From Desulfobacteraceae bacterium (GTDB lineage: Bacteria > Desulfobacterota > Desulfobacteria > Desulfobacterales > Desulfolunaceae): a stretch of 53,041 nucleotides of DNA. A model generated the notes under the pieces. It did no database searches and was not told where the DNA came from. It saw only the letters and a list, made by a program, of their open reading frames with translations. This document shows positions 9,086 through 17,504 of this stretch, piece by piece. The stretch is from NCBI GenBank assembly GCA_013619155.1, contig JABXKT010000007.1, positions 1 to 53,041 of the forward strand, in the 5' to 3' direction. Positions within the stretch are counted from its first letter, which is position 1. The number at the start of each line of letters is the position of its first letter. Both the position numbers and the translations under genes were made by a program.

Positions 9086-9525
9086 GGTATGGTGGCTCCG
9101 GACGGTGAAGATGGGATGCATCTATATATGAATGTATGGTGGGCTTTTAAAAAAAATAGAGACCTCTCACCCTTTTTTTAGAGGGGCCCACCAGCGCGGC
9201 TGGAAGGCTTCTTATGGGCTTTAAAAAAAAGTGACCCTCCATTTTACCCGATGATCTCTTTTATGAAGAGGGGCCACAAACATACAATGATAGGAAAAGT
9301 AGCGGGGGGTGTCAATTTTAAATGGGAATTGCATGGGTCCTGTCCATCTGATATAGATAAATATTTGCAGAAAAAGCAAGGTGTAATCGGGTACGGCTTT
9401 TCTATGGAGGCCCACCCGGAGCCGCCCCATGAAAATGATAGTGTTGGGGCTCTGATGTGAACCCGGCCTAGACGTGTATCGATGAAGATACCCGGTAAGG
9501 CTTTAAAAATAAATTGGAACTCACC
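9086..9525. other. Divergent intergenic region, no gene seen
   Basis: This 440-base gap separates waaA (minus) from the Trm112-like gene (plus). It holds two similar A-rich tracts, GGGCTTTTAAAAAAAA near 9141 and GGGCTTTAAAAAAAAG near 9216, plus an A+T-rich stretch at 9290-9370 where promoters for either side could lie. I see no convincing reading frame, repeat-family copy or RNA gene. Confidence 0.4.
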
Positions 9526-9696
9526 ATGACAATTTCTCAGGAACTGATTGATATTCTGGCCTGCCCCCAATGCAAAGGTGAGGTGACCCTTGACGTGTCT
9601 GGCACCGGGTTGGTGTGTGCTGCCTGCAAGCTCATCTATGAGATTAGGGAGGGCATCCCCGTGATGCTGGCCGAAGAGGCCAAGCCCTTGGTGTAG
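9526..9696 (+). CDS. Trm112-like zinc-ribbon protein (UPF0434/YcaR family)
   Basis: 56 residues. MTISQELIDILACPQCKGEV matches the Trm112/YcaR family: a first Cys-x2-Cys pair (CPQC) and a second (CAAC), then YEIREGIPVML, the usual C-terminal hydrophobic strand. Such proteins are small partners of methyltransferases or of LPS enzymes, and in many Gram-negative genomes they lie beside LPS genes. The start at 9526 is preferred over a TTG four codons upstream because family members begin M-S-x-x-L-L-D-I-L-A-C-P. A 3-base gap to the DUF4416 gene suggests co-transcription. Confidence 0.85.
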   Translation: MTISQELIDILACPQCKGEVTLDVSGTGLVCAACKLIYEIREGIPVMLAEEAKPLV

Positions 9697-9699
9697 GCG

Positions 9700-10239
9700 A
9701 TGCAGCCGACAGAGGCAGTACCGGCAAAACTGGTCATTGGTGTGCTTACCGAGGATAAGGGGCTCTTGTCCGAGGTTGTGGCAGAACTGGTGGAGCGATT
9801 CGGCCCCGTGGACATGGTGAGTCCTTGGATGCCCTTTAGTCCCACCTCGTATTATGAGAAAGAGATGGGGGGGCCTCTTTTCCGGAGAATGGTCTCCTTT
9901 TCCCGGCTCTTGGGTCAAGAGACCTTAGGCGATATCAAGCTCTGGACCAACGCCCTGGAAGATGGGGCTCGGGTAGGCGCCCTTCGACGGGTGAATCTCG
10001 ACCCCGGGCTCCTCGTTCTCTCCCGGTTTATTCTGGCATCGGCCAAGGATTTTACCCATAAAATATATCTTGGCCAGGGGATCTACGCAGACCTGACCCT
10101 GGTCTACAGTGCGGGTGCCTTTCATCCCCTGCCATGGACCTTTCCTGATTATACCGCCTCGTCGATGATCCATTTTTTAACCGATGTGCGAAGGCGCTAT
10201 AGTGTCTCCCTGCGCCTTTCGAAGATCGGTGATTCCTAG
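9700..10239 (+). CDS. DUF4416 family protein
   Basis: 179 residues matching the uncharacterised DUF4416 family by its run of motifs: PAKLVIGVLTEDKGLL at the start, then SPTSYYEKEMG, DIKLWTNALE, RRVNLDPGLL, KDFTHKIYLGQGIYADLTL and WTFPDYTASS. The family is mainly known from Desulfobacterota, Nitrospirae and relatives, and its function is unknown. The conserved charged and aromatic residues suggest an enzyme or a nucleotide-binding protein, but this is not established. It is coupled to the Trm112-like gene upstream and followed by yicC after about 170 bases with weak hairpins. Confidence 0.88.
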   Translation: MQPTEAVPAKLVIGVLTEDKGLLSEVVAELVERFGPVDMVSPWMPFSPTSYYEKEMGGPLFRRMVSFSRLLGQETLGDIKLWTNALEDGARVGALRRVNLDPGLLVLSRFILASAKDFTHKIYLGQGIYADLTLVYSAGAFHPLPWTFPDYTASSMIHFLTDVRRRYSVSLRLSKIGDS

Positions 10240-10413
10240 ATACAAAAAAACCCTGAAATATGGGGGCTTTTTTAAAAAAGAGCACTCTTTTTATGCGGTA
10301 TACACCCCTCGCCCACGGCGGGCTTTTTATGTGCGTGCATAAATTTGGAGATGGGTACCCCTCTTTTTTTAATTAGGCCCCTCATTTCATATAAAAGAAG
10401 AGAGATTTTTAAA

Positions 10414-11295
10414 ATGGTAAAAAGTATGACCGCCTATGCGCGGGCCGATAAGATGGATGGTAGCGTCACCGCCGAAGTGGAAATTCGCAGTTACAACAGC
10501 CGGTTTTTGGATACCAATATCAAGGTTCCCCATGGGTACTCCCGCTTTGAAGAGAAGATCCGAGGTATCATTGCCGCACGTCTTGCACGTGGCCGGGTGG
10601 AGGCCCGTGTGATGATCCGAAACGAGGCCGATGAGGCCATCGCCTACCAGGCCGACACGGCCAAGGCCAGTGCCTATGCCACGGCATTGAAAGATGTGGC
10701 CGAGGCGGCCGGGGTGACGGCCGAGATCAGTCTGGACCAGTTGCTTCATATGAACGGTTTGGTGGTGCCCAAAGAGATCGAAACCGATTTCGATCATCAC
10801 TGGGAGGTGGCGGAGGCATGCCTGCTGGAGGCCCTGGAGGGTCTCTCTATCATGCGTGCCAAAGAGGGTGATTTTCTTGCCGGCGATTTAAATGAACGCC
10901 TGGACAGCGTGGAAAAATCTCTCGGTATCATTGAAGAGGGCGCTGGGGCCCTTCCCGCCATCTATCATGAGCGTCTCTTAGACCGCATCGCCACCCTTTG
11001 CGGGGGAGCCGTGGAGGTAGACGAGGGGCGTATTGCCCAGGAGGCCGCTCTTCTGGCCGATCGAAGTGATATCTCCGAAGAGATCACGCGGGCACGATGC
11101 CATATCGTTCAGTTCCGGGCCATCATGGACGGGGAGGCGGAGGCGGGGCGAAAGCTCAACTTTCTACTCCAGGAGTTCAATCGGGAGTTCAATACCATGG
11201 GATCCAAGATCGGTAAGGCAGAGATCTCCCATATCATTGTCGCCGTGAAATCTGAGCTCGAAAAGATGCGTGAGCAGGTTCAAAATATCGAGTAG
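10414..11295 (+). CDS. yicC: YicC family endoribonuclease/stress protein
   Basis: 293 residues. MVKSMTAYARAD is the standard YicC start. VEIRSYNSRFLDTNIKVP and the C-terminal GRKLNFLLQEFNREFNTMGSK are signature stretches, the latter forming the conserved DUF1732 domain. Family members are endoribonucleases that affect RNA turnover in stationary phase. The ATG at 10414 follows AGAAGAGAG, a usable ribosome site, so I reject the upstream in-frame ATG at 10345. In many bacteria yicC is followed by remA, gmk and other genes, as here, although a mobile-like repeat lies in between. Confidence 0.93.
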   Translation: MVKSMTAYARADKMDGSVTAEVEIRSYNSRFLDTNIKVPHGYSRFEEKIRGIIAARLARGRVEARVMIRNEADEAIAYQADTAKASAYATALKDVAEAAGVTAEISLDQLLHMNGLVVPKEIETDFDHHWEVAEACLLEALEGLSIMRAKEGDFLAGDLNERLDSVEKSLGIIEEGAGALPAIYHERLLDRIATLCGGAVEVDEGRIAQEAALLADRSDISEEITRARCHIVQFRAIMDGEAEAGRKLNFLLQEFNREFNTMGSKIGKAEISHIIVAVKSELEKMREQVQNIE

Positions 11296-11353
11296 GTGTT
11301 TTGGGTTCCCTTTGAGATGGGCCCATTTTTAGTGGGCCTCTCTTGCGGTGAAT

Positions 11354-11537
11354 GTAACTATTCAGCGATGCCTCCGGCGTTTTTTTTCAAAAAGCTTCGC
11401 AAAAATTTTCTTTTAAGAAGATGTAAGATGTCGAAGACACTGATTATTTTTAATCTTGAGGTCCAGGGCCTGCAAAGCCGCTTAGGACAAAAAGTCCCTG
11501 GAGCGCCGGAGGCTTTTTTTAGGTGCTGAATAGTTAC
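11354..11537. mobile_element. MITE-like element, copy C of the hairpin repeat family, with TIRs and duplicated target
   Basis: The element is bounded by GTAACTATTCAGC at 11354-11366 and its exact reverse complement GCTGAATAGTTAC at 11525-11537. An inner inverted pair, GCCTCCGGCG (11370-11379) and CGCCGGAGGC (11504-11513), closes the structure. Directly outside, CGGTGAAT occurs at 11346-11353 and again at 11538-11545, an 8-bp direct duplication (11 bp match if the next three bases are counted). The interior has the family module GGTCCAGGG...GCCGCTTAGG...CCCTGG. There is no transposase, so it would be non-autonomous. It sits between yicC and remA. Confidence 0.8.
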
Positions 11538-11555
11538 CGGTGAATGTATAAATAA

Positions 11556-11572
11556 AGGGCCGTATTGGCCCT
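11556..11572. other. Short inverted repeat upstream of remA
   Basis: AGGGCC at 11556-11561 pairs with GGCCCT at 11567-11572 around a five-base loop. It lies in the gap between the MITE-like element and remA. There is no T run directly after it, so it is not a clear terminator, and its role is unknown. Confidence 0.35.
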
Positions 11573-11707
11573 ATATGCCCGTTTTTATATGGGGCCCATA
11601 CCTTTGATGTGCATCTAAAATTGTCTCTGGCGGTTCTTCGGATCTCGAAGTGGTTTACCGTATCGCCGGAGGCATGCTTCCTACCCTTTTACCCTTTGGA
11701 TATGATT

Positions 11708-12010
11708 ATGGAACAGCAGGCATTATTAAATATCGGCTTTGGAAGCAGTGTGGTGGCGGAGCGTATCATCGCCATCGTCTCACCCAACTCGGCTCCCATG
11801 AAGCGGTTGAAAGACGATGCCAAGGATGAGAAGCGGCTTGTGGACGCCACCCATGGCAGACGCACCCGCTCCATTATTGTGATGGACAGTAACCATGTGA
11901 TCCTTTCAGCCATCCAGGCAGAGACCATCTCCCAGCGATATGCGCAGTTACGCGATGGGGGCAAGGATGAGAAGGCCGATAAGGCGGAAAAAGCGGATAA
12001 GGCTGAGTAA
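11708..12010 (+). CDS. remA: RemA family regulator (DUF370)
   Basis: 100 residues. [19 protein letters not shown] and [22 protein letters not shown] reproduce the RemA/DUF370 core. In Bacillus RemA is a DNA-binding activator of matrix genes; in Gram-negative bacteria the homologue next to gmk has unknown targets. The domain ends near residue 82. The remaining tail ([15 protein letters not shown]) is a charged Lys/Glu/Ala repeat, not part of the usual protein. GGA at 11698-11700 suits the ATG at 11708 better than the ATG at 11702. Eighteen bases separate it from gmk. Confidence 0.88.
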   Translation: MEQQALLNIGFGSSVVAERIIAIVSPNSAPMKRLKDDAKDEKRLVDATHGRRTRSIIVMDSNHVILSAIQAETISQRYAQLRDGGKDEKADKAEKADKAE

Positions 12011-12028
12011 GCCACGCTAGGAGATATT

Positions 12029-12604
12029 TTGAAACGACGAGGCACTATCTATATTGTATCGGCCCCTTCGGGTGCCGGTAAATCGACTTTATGTCGAGAG
12101 CTTTTAAAGGTCTATCCCGATATTACCTACTCGATCTCTCACACCACCCGGGCGCCTCGGGAAGGCGAGGTCCCCGGGGTGGATTATCACTTTATCAGCC
12201 GTGAAGGGTTTGAATCGCGCATCGCCCAAGGCCTCATGGCCGAGTGGGCCGAGGTGCACGGAAATTATTACGGCACCTCCTTAGAGACACTGGAGGCGAG
12301 TGTTTCCAAGGGTGTGGATGTCCTTTTGGATATCGATGTGCAGGGAGCGCGCCAGATGTGTGCGGCCGTCCCCTCATGTGTGACCCTCTTTATTATGCCC
12401 CCATCGGAGGCAGAGCTTCGGGCGCGCCTGGAGAAGAGGGGCACCGATAGCCGTGAAACCATCGAAAAACGGATGGAAAATGCGGCAGGGGAGATGGCCC
12501 AGCGCTCATTTTATGCGCATGTGATTGTTAATGACGAGTTAAATGAGGCCGTGGCAGTCCTCGTGGCGGTCGTGAAAGAGTGCCGTGAAGGGGGGATCTC
12601 TTGA
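12029..12604 (+). CDS. gmk: Guanylate kinase
   Basis: 191 residues. It phosphorylates GMP to GDP with ATP. The P-loop SAPSGAGKST lies at residues 11-20, the GMP-binding SHTTRAPREGEVPGVDYHF follows, and LDIDVQGARQM and the RLEKRGTD lid are in order. The start is TTG at 12029: the sequence AGGAG at 12019-12023 lies five bases upstream and there is no in-frame ATG before the P-loop. The stop TGA overlaps the rlmB ATG (12602-12606), so gmk and rlmB are translationally coupled. Confidence 0.96.
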   Translation: MKRRGTIYIVSAPSGAGKSTLCRELLKVYPDITYSISHTTRAPREGEVPGVDYHFISREGFESRIAQGLMAEWAEVHGNYYGTSLETLEASVSKGVDVLLDIDVQGARQMCAAVPSCVTLFIMPPSEAELRARLEKRGTDSRETIEKRMENAAGEMAQRSFYAHVIVNDELNEAVAVLVAVVKECREGGIS

Positions 12605-13404
12605 TGAAACCGACAAGACCCCCACGATCGACGAAGAAACCCCAAAGGCCCAAGCCCACCGCCGATATGGTGTATGGTATTAACCCTGTCATGGAGGCCC
12701 TTAAGGCTCAGAGGCGGCAGATCCGAGAGCTGCTCCTGGTCACAGGAAGGCGGGACCACCGGATGGATGCCCTTGAAACCCTTGCCCGGGAGAAGGGGAT
12801 ACCCGTTACACGCATGGATGGTGAGGCCTTGGGAGATCTTTGCGGCACCGATCATCATCAAGGGGCGGCCCTCCATGCCGGCGCCTTGCCGGGTATGGCT
12901 CCCGAAGATTTGCTCCAGCTAGCCCAGAAACGCGGGGAGGAACCCTTTATTGTCTTGCTGGACAGTATCGAAGATCCTCGAAATTTAGGGGCCATCGTAC
13001 GGACGGCCCACTGTGCCGGAGCCCATGGGGTTGTGGTACCCAAGGATCGCTCGGCCCAGCTCACCGGCCTTGTCTCCAAGGCTTCGGCCGGGGCCTTGGA
13101 ACATATGCCGGTGGCCGTGGTGACAAACCTTGCCAAGGCTATGGAAACCCTCAAGGAGGGTGGCCTCTGGATTGCGGGCTTGGATGCCGATGGAGAGTGC
13201 TCTCTTTTCGGAGGCGACTTCAAGGGTCCCCTGGGGATCGTTGTGGGGAGTGAAGGAAAGGGTATTCGGCCCCTGGTGAAGAAGGGGTGTGATTTTATTG
13301 TCTCCATTCCTCTTAAAGGGGTGGTGGACTCATTAAATGCCTCGGTGGCCGCCTCTCTTGTGATGTACGAGGTGGTGCGCCAGAGGGGTGATGGCGGAAA
13401 ATAA
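12604..13404 (+). CDS. rlmB: 23S rRNA 2'-O-ribose methyltransferase, RlmB/TrmH family
   Basis: 266 residues. A basic, proline-rich leader is followed by the SpoU substrate-binding domain (YGINPVMEALKAQ, residues about 23-100) and the knotted SPOUT domain. The three SpoU motifs are LLDSIEDPRNLGAIVRTA, GIVVGSEGKGI and IPLKGVVDSLNASVAASL. RlmB methylates the ribose of G2251 in the 23S P-loop. A closely related branch acts on other positions, so the exact target is inferred. The ATG at 12604 follows AAGGGGGGA, and the TTG one codon earlier is less likely. Repeat copy D follows within four bases of the stop. Confidence 0.92.
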   Translation: MKPTRPPRSTKKPQRPKPTADMVYGINPVMEALKAQRRQIRELLLVTGRRDHRMDALETLAREKGIPVTRMDGEALGDLCGTDHHQGAALHAGALPGMAPEDLLQLAQKRGEEPFIVLLDSIEDPRNLGAIVRTAHCAGAHGVVVPKDRSAQLTGLVSKASAGALEHMPVAVVTNLAKAMETLKEGGLWIAGLDADGECSLFGGDFKGPLGIVVGSEGKGIRPLVKKGCDFIVSIPLKGVVDSLNASVAASLVMYEVVRQRGDGGK

Positions 13405-13407
13405 TTT

Positions 13408-13797
13408 GTAACTATTCAGCCCAAAAAAATGCCCCCTATGGCCAACGTTCGTCAAAAACGTGCCTTCTATGGTCAAAATGACCAGAAAAAGGGCCTTCGG
13501 CGGCTAGGGAATAGATCCCCTGGACCCCAGGTTTGTAATAGTGACGGACCAAAGGTCCGTCACTATTACAATAAAAGCTTGTTTGCCAACCTTTTCAAAA
13601 GGTTGGCTCCCGGCAGGGCCAACCGAGGCTAAACTTTCACCGCACGGCCTCCGGCGGCGAGGTGAGCCACCTCGAAAGCGAATCTGCTTTTAAGATAAAA
13701 TTCGTTTAAGAACAATTGTAGACGACCTGTTTGTCACGCCTTGCTTTACAAAACTATGGCAAAAGCGTGGCTCCCGGAAGGGAGCCGAATAGTGATT
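13408..13797 (+). repeat. Dispersed modular hairpin repeat, copy D (long, TIR-bearing)
   Basis: The longest copy, about 390 bases, starts three bases after the rlmB stop codon. The left end GTAACTATTCAGC (13408-13420) is identical to the left TIR of copy C. The right end GCCGAATAGTGA (about 13784-13795) is a diverged form of the right TIR. In between are TGGTCA...TGACCA, CTAGGGA...TCCCCTGG, an 18-bp perfect hairpin with arms at 13533-13550 and 13554-13571 around an AAA loop, CAACCTTTT...AAAAGGTTG, and a GAGGTG...CACCTC hairpin. I see no clean target duplication at this copy. Confidence 0.78.
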
Positions 13798-13886
13798 ATC
13801 TTTGAGGACGGGATGACAACACTTTGTATCCGGCGTTACGGTGTGTTGCCGAAGGGGCTCTGTGGAGAGCCGTGGCACGGGGGACG

Positions 13887-14708
13887 ATGATGATCGGTCG
13901 GTGGCTTTTGGCTTTTGGGCGTATTGTGCGGCATCTGATTTTTCCGCCCCGGTGCCGGGTATGCGGGGTACTGCTCGCCTGGCCGGGATGCCCCGACCCT
14001 ATGACCCCTGGGCGTGGTCTGGTGGACCATTTTCATGGGGCGCTCTCTCCCGTGATGTGTGCCCTCTGTCGGGACGGGGTCCAGGAGCCTTCAGGGCAGC
14101 GATGCAGGGCGTGTGGGATCCCCTTACCGGGGGTGGTCCTGGATGCATGCCTATGTGGTGCCTGTATGGATCCAGGTCGTCCCCTGGACCGGATCACCGC
14201 CCTTTTTCTCCATGAAGGCGGGCCTGCCATGGCTGTCAGGGCCTTAAAGTATCGAGATAAGCGAGCATTGGCGCCCCCCATAGGGCGCCTTCTTTTTGCC
14301 CGGGCCGTCATGACTCATCTCGACGTGGATGAGAAAAGGTGGGATATTGATCTTGTGGTGCCGGTCCCCTTGCACACCAAACGGCTTCGGCATCGCGGAT
14401 TTAATCAGGTATCCTTGCTCCTTAGTCCCTTTGAGGCCGAGGCAGGGCTCCAGGTCGATCATCGGCTGCTTCGTCGTAAGAGGGCCACCTCTTCCCAGGC
14501 GGGCCTTACCCGGAAAGGGCGTCTGAAGAATGTGGTGGGTGCCTTCGAACTGGGGCGGGGAAAGGCGGTGAGGGGCAAGCGTATCCTTCTCGTGGATGAT
14601 GTGCTTACCACCGGCTCCACCCTGGGGGCCTGTGCGGCTCTATTGAAGCGGCGGGGGGCTCGATCTGTTTCGGCCCTGGTCTTCTCCCGGCGGGATATGC
14701 CCGTATAG
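13887..14708 (+). CDS. ComF family phosphoribosyltransferase-like protein
   Basis: 273 residues. The N-terminal region after IFPPRCRVCG has several Cys-x2-Cys pairs (CRVC, CALC, CRAC, CGAC), the zinc-binding double-zinc-ribbon domain of ComF proteins. The PRT domain follows with VVPVPLHTKRLRHRGFNQV and the PRPP-binding loop ILLVDDVLTTGSTLGACAALL. ComF proteins assist DNA uptake in naturally competent species, and others are of unknown function. The start is taken at the ATG at 13887 (ATGATG), preceded by GGGGG; the TTG upstream at 13824 lies close to repeat D and is unlikely. Confidence 0.85.
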   Translation: MMIGRWLLAFGRIVRHLIFPPRCRVCGVLLAWPGCPDPMTPGRGLVDHFHGALSPVMCALCRDGVQEPSGQRCRACGIPLPGVVLDACLCGACMDPGRPLDRITALFLHEGGPAMAVRALKYRDKRALAPPIGRLLFARAVMTHLDVDEKRWDIDLVVPVPLHTKRLRHRGFNQVSLLLSPFEAEAGLQVDHRLLRRKRATSSQAGLTRKGRLKNVVGAFELGRGKAVRGKRILLVDDVLTTGSTLGACAALLKRRGARSVSALVFSRRDMPV

Positions 14709-14739
14709 TTAAGGTGGTGTTGGGGCGCTTCCCATGCAG

Positions 14740-15030
14740 TCACTTGGGGTCCAGAGGTGGCAACGCCGCTTCGGTAAAAAATTGTCTGGCCACCGAAGGC
14801 CATGGGGCGAAAGTTTGCCTCGGTTGGCCCTGCCGGGAGCCACCCTTTTGCCTGATTTAAAAGATCGGGCTTGCCAAACACGCTTTAATAGTGACCATGA
14901 CGGGCCAAAGGCCCCTCCTGGTCACTAACTTGGGGTCCAGGGGCGGTAACGCCGCTTAGGTAAAATTTTTCCCTGGCTTCCGGCGGCTTGCTTTTCAAGC
15001 CCACCTTGGCCATAAACGGGCGTTTTTTTA
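14740..15030 (-). repeat. Dispersed modular hairpin repeat, copy E (reverse orientation)
   Basis: This copy fills the gap between comF and the amidohydrolase gene. It contains two similar GGGGTCCAG modules (about 14747 and 14931), each followed by CGCCGCTT(A/C)GGTAAAA, plus GGCCCTGCCGGGAGCC and a TTGCCAAACACG module. The central hairpin has arms at 14890-14906 and 14910-14926 around an AAA loop; 15 of 17 positions pair. The right end is CTTCCGGCGG with CCATAAACGGGCG. Confidence 0.72.
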
Positions 15031-15064
15031 AAGATCGGAGATTATTGGGAGGGAGAGAGTCAAC

Positions 15065-15874
15065 ATGAATGCATCTGTGGTGGTGGGGGTTGTACAGTGT
15101 GATGTCGTGGAAGGAGATCTTGAAACCAATCTTACCCGGGGTTTTCAGGGGCTGATGCGTCTCTCCCATGCGGGGTGTCATCTGGCGGTTCTTCCGGAGA
15201 TGTGGAGTTGCGGGTTCGATACCGCCCACCTTCTTGATCATGCCAAGAAGAGTCCCGAAATTTTGACCCGTCTTCGTATCTTTGCCGCCCGGGAGCGGAT
15301 GGTTGTGGCCGGCTCTCTTCCCGAGGTGGTGAAGGGGACGGGGGTGGTGAACACCCTTTATGTGGTGGACATAGACGGTGAGATCAAGGGGCGGTATCGA
15401 AAGATGCACCTTTTTACCCCCACGGGTGAGGATGATCATTTCGAAGCCGGGGAGACGATGGTGGTGGCCGATACCTCCGTGGGAAAGCTCGGGCTGATGA
15501 TCTGTTATGATCTCCGATTTCCCGAACTGGCCCGGGGGCTGGCCCTTCATGGGGCGGAAATTCTCGTGGTCTCCGCCCAGTGGCCGGCATCGCGAAATAC
15601 CCACTGGGAGACGCTTTTGAAGGCCCGGGCCATCGAAAATCAGTGTTATGTTGTGGGCGTTAACCGTGTGGGGCGTTCCGGCAGCCTGGTGCATGGGGGA
15701 AATTCTCAGGTGATCTCTCCCCTGGGAGAGGTATTGACCCATGCGGGAGGTGCCGATGGCGAGGGGGTGGCCTCCATGGATGCAGAGTGCTTGACGACTT
15801 TTAGGGCTCAACTCCCCTGTCTTGAAGAACGACGGCCCATGTGTTACAGCAGGCAATTGATCGAAGGGGTATGA
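15065..15874 (+). CDS. Carbon-nitrogen hydrolase (nitrilase superfamily)
   Basis: 269 residues with the full nitrilase catalytic triad: Glu45 in VLPEMW, Lys113 in YRKMHLF, and Cys147 in MICYDLRFPELARG. It resembles the omega-amidase/Nit2/YafV branch, which hydrolyses dicarboxylic acid monoamides such as 2-oxoglutaramate. Distinguishing omega-amidase from other amidases needs alignment. The start at 15065 follows GGGAGGGAGAG at about 15050-15059, a strong ribosome site. It is the first gene of a plus-strand cluster with the pgeF-like, pyrK-like and selD genes. Confidence 0.88.
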   Translation: MNASVVVGVVQCDVVEGDLETNLTRGFQGLMRLSHAGCHLAVLPEMWSCGFDTAHLLDHAKKSPEILTRLRIFAARERMVVAGSLPEVVKGTGVVNTLYVVDIDGEIKGRYRKMHLFTPTGEDDHFEAGETMVVADTSVGKLGLMICYDLRFPELARGLALHGAEILVVSAQWPASRNTHWETLLKARAIENQCYVVGVNRVGRSGSLVHGGNSQVISPLGEVLTHAGGADGEGVASMDAECLTTFRAQLPCLEERRPMCYSRQLIEGV

Positions 15875-15902
15875 ACTTAAATTCCTTAGGTGGGAGGTGT
15901 GT

Positions 15903-16664
15903 ATGGAACGGATTCGTTCGGGGGGGCTGGTGTATGATTGTTTTTCCTCTTTTTCCGCTATTCCGTGGCTTTTTCACGGATGTTTCACCCGTAAGGGTGG
16001 GGTGAGTATAGCCCCCTATGAGGGCCTGAATACGGGCCTCTCCACCGGTGATACGGCCGTTGCGGTAGCCGCCAACCGAGAGGCTATTCTGGCTGAAAGC
16101 GCCGGAGAGACCCTCGTGGTGGCCTCCCAGGTGCATGGCACCACCGTTTATGTTTATACCGGACCGGAGATGGGGGCGGTGGAGGCCGACGCCCTGGTGA
16201 CGGACCGCCCCGGTGCCATGCTCACCATTCTCACTGCCGATTGTCAGGCCGTACTTCTGGTGGATCCTGTAAAAAAAGTGGTGGCCAATGTCCATGCTGG
16301 GTGGCGGGGGAGTGTGGCGGGGGTTATTCCCCGGACAGTCTCGGTGATGATCCAGCGGTTTGGGTGTCGCGCCGAGGATCTTCTGGCGGGTATTGGCCCC
16401 TCGCTGGGGCCCTGTTGTGCGGAGTTTGTGAACTATAAAAAAGAGCTTCCCGAATCATTTTATACCCATCGGGTGGGTTTTGATCATTTTGATTTCTGGG
16501 CCATCAGCCGGGATCAGCTCTGCGATGCCGGCCTCTCCGCTGGAAATATTGGGGCGGCCCAGTACTGCACCCAATGCGATGATGACCACTATTTTTCGTA
16601 CCGACGTAACCATACAACCGGCCGGATGGCCACCGTCATCGGCATCGGGTCGATTGTCTCTTAA
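15903..16664 (+). CDS. pgeF: PgeF/YfiH family purine nucleoside phosphorylase (laccase-domain protein)
   Basis: About 253 residues. The family hallmark is a pair of zinc-binding motifs: QVHGTTV near residue 77, TADCQAVLLVD near 115 and HAGWRGSVAGV near 135. CTQCDDDHYFSYRR lies near the C-terminus. Members were first called multicopper polyphenol oxidases (laccase) but act as adenosine/inosine phosphorylases with adenosine deaminase activity, or in peptidoglycan fidelity in E. coli. The ATG at 15903 follows GGGAGG at 15892-15897, which is why I reject the GTG two codons upstream. The next gene starts 31 bases after the stop. Confidence 0.87.
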   Translation: MERIRSGGLVYDCFSSFSAIPWLFHGCFTRKGGVSIAPYEGLNTGLSTGDTAVAVAANREAILAESAGETLVVASQVHGTTVYVYTGPEMGAVEADALVTDRPGAMLTILTADCQAVLLVDPVKKVVANVHAGWRGSVAGVIPRTVSVMIQRFGCRAEDLLAGIGPSLGPCCAEFVNYKKELPESFYTHRVGFDHFDFWAISRDQLCDAGLSAGNIGAAQYCTQCDDDHYFSYRRNHTTGRMATVIGIGSIVS

Positions 16665-16695
16665 ATCACTATTCGAAGATGAATGGAAAAGAACG

Positions 16696-17487
16696 ATGAA
16701 ACTAAGCAGTTGCACTATACTCTGGAACCGGGAAGTGAGTCATGGATATTACCATATGGGTCTCGATGCACCGGATCGCTACACCCGTGCCCTGCCGGGG
16801 CAATTTGTTATGCTCAAGGCCGAAAAAGGGGGCACTCTCCTGCGGCGCCCCTTCTCCATCCATGATGTGACTACAAACGATGGAAAAACCATCGTCGAGC
16901 TTCTGTATAAAGTGGTGGGGCCTAATACCCGGGTGTATGGTGAGATGACGGCCGGAGACTCCTTAAGTCTCCTGGGGCCTTTGGGCAATAGCTTTACCGA
17001 GCCCGCCCCGGGCGAGTCTACCTTCCTTGCAGGGGGCGGCATAGGGATTGCCCCTATGCTCCTTCTCGCCAAGCGTATGGTGTCCGCTGGAGCCAATCCG
17101 TCGAATCATACGGTCTTTATCGGGGGGCGGACCCGGGAGGATGCTCTTTCTGAGGCCGCCTTTTCGGCCTTAGGTTTTCCTGTGGTGGTGACCACCGACG
17201 ATGGCTCCTATGGAGAAAAAGGGCGTATTACAGAGCCTATGGCCCGGCTTTTGGAGGAGAAAAACCCTGCAAAAGTATATGCCTGTGGTCCCCATCCCAT
17301 GCTGGTGGGCATTGCCGGGATGATGCATGGGCATCCGGCATTGTGTGAGCTCTCCCTGGAGACCGTTATGGCCTGTGGCATGGGGGCGTGTATGGGGTGT
17401 GTGGTGGAGTCAAGTAGCTCCGATGCGCCTTACAAACATGTATGTATCGATGGTCCGGTCTTCGATGCCCGATCTATCAGGGTCTGA
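16696..17487 (+). CDS. Dihydroorotate dehydrogenase electron transfer subunit-like, PyrK family
   Basis: 263 residues. An N-terminal FAD-binding barrel carries LLRRPFSIHD (the flavin-binding RxYS/T variant), and a NAD-binding domain starts at LAGGGIGIAPMLLLAKR. The C-terminal cluster CGMGACMGCVV plus a distal Cys in YKHVCIDGPVF binds a 2Fe-2S centre (C-x4-C-x2-C-x(n)-C). PyrK normally pairs with PyrD to pass electrons from dihydroorotate to NAD. No pyrD lies beside it here, since selD comes next; it may act with a distant PyrD or in another flavoprotein complex. Family assignment is good and the partner is inferred. Confidence 0.85.
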   Translation: MKLSSCTILWNREVSHGYYHMGLDAPDRYTRALPGQFVMLKAEKGGTLLRRPFSIHDVTTNDGKTIVELLYKVVGPNTRVYGEMTAGDSLSLLGPLGNSFTEPAPGESTFLAGGGIGIAPMLLLAKRMVSAGANPSNHTVFIGGRTREDALSEAAFSALGFPVVVTTDDGSYGEKGRITEPMARLLEEKNPAKVYACGPHPMLVGIAGMMHGHPALCELSLETVMACGMGACMGCVVESSSSDAPYKHVCIDGPVFDARSIRV

Positions 17488-17504
17488 TAAATATGGAGAG
17501 AGAT

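Noticed and set aside
9244..9918. A 224-residue minus-strand frame over the Trm112-like and DUF4416 genes
   Set aside because: It is antisense to two well-supported plus-strand genes and resembles no known family.
10311..10331. GCCC/GGGC hairpin followed by TTTTTAT as a terminator after the DUF4416 gene
   Set aside because: The stem is only four pairs; too weak to call.
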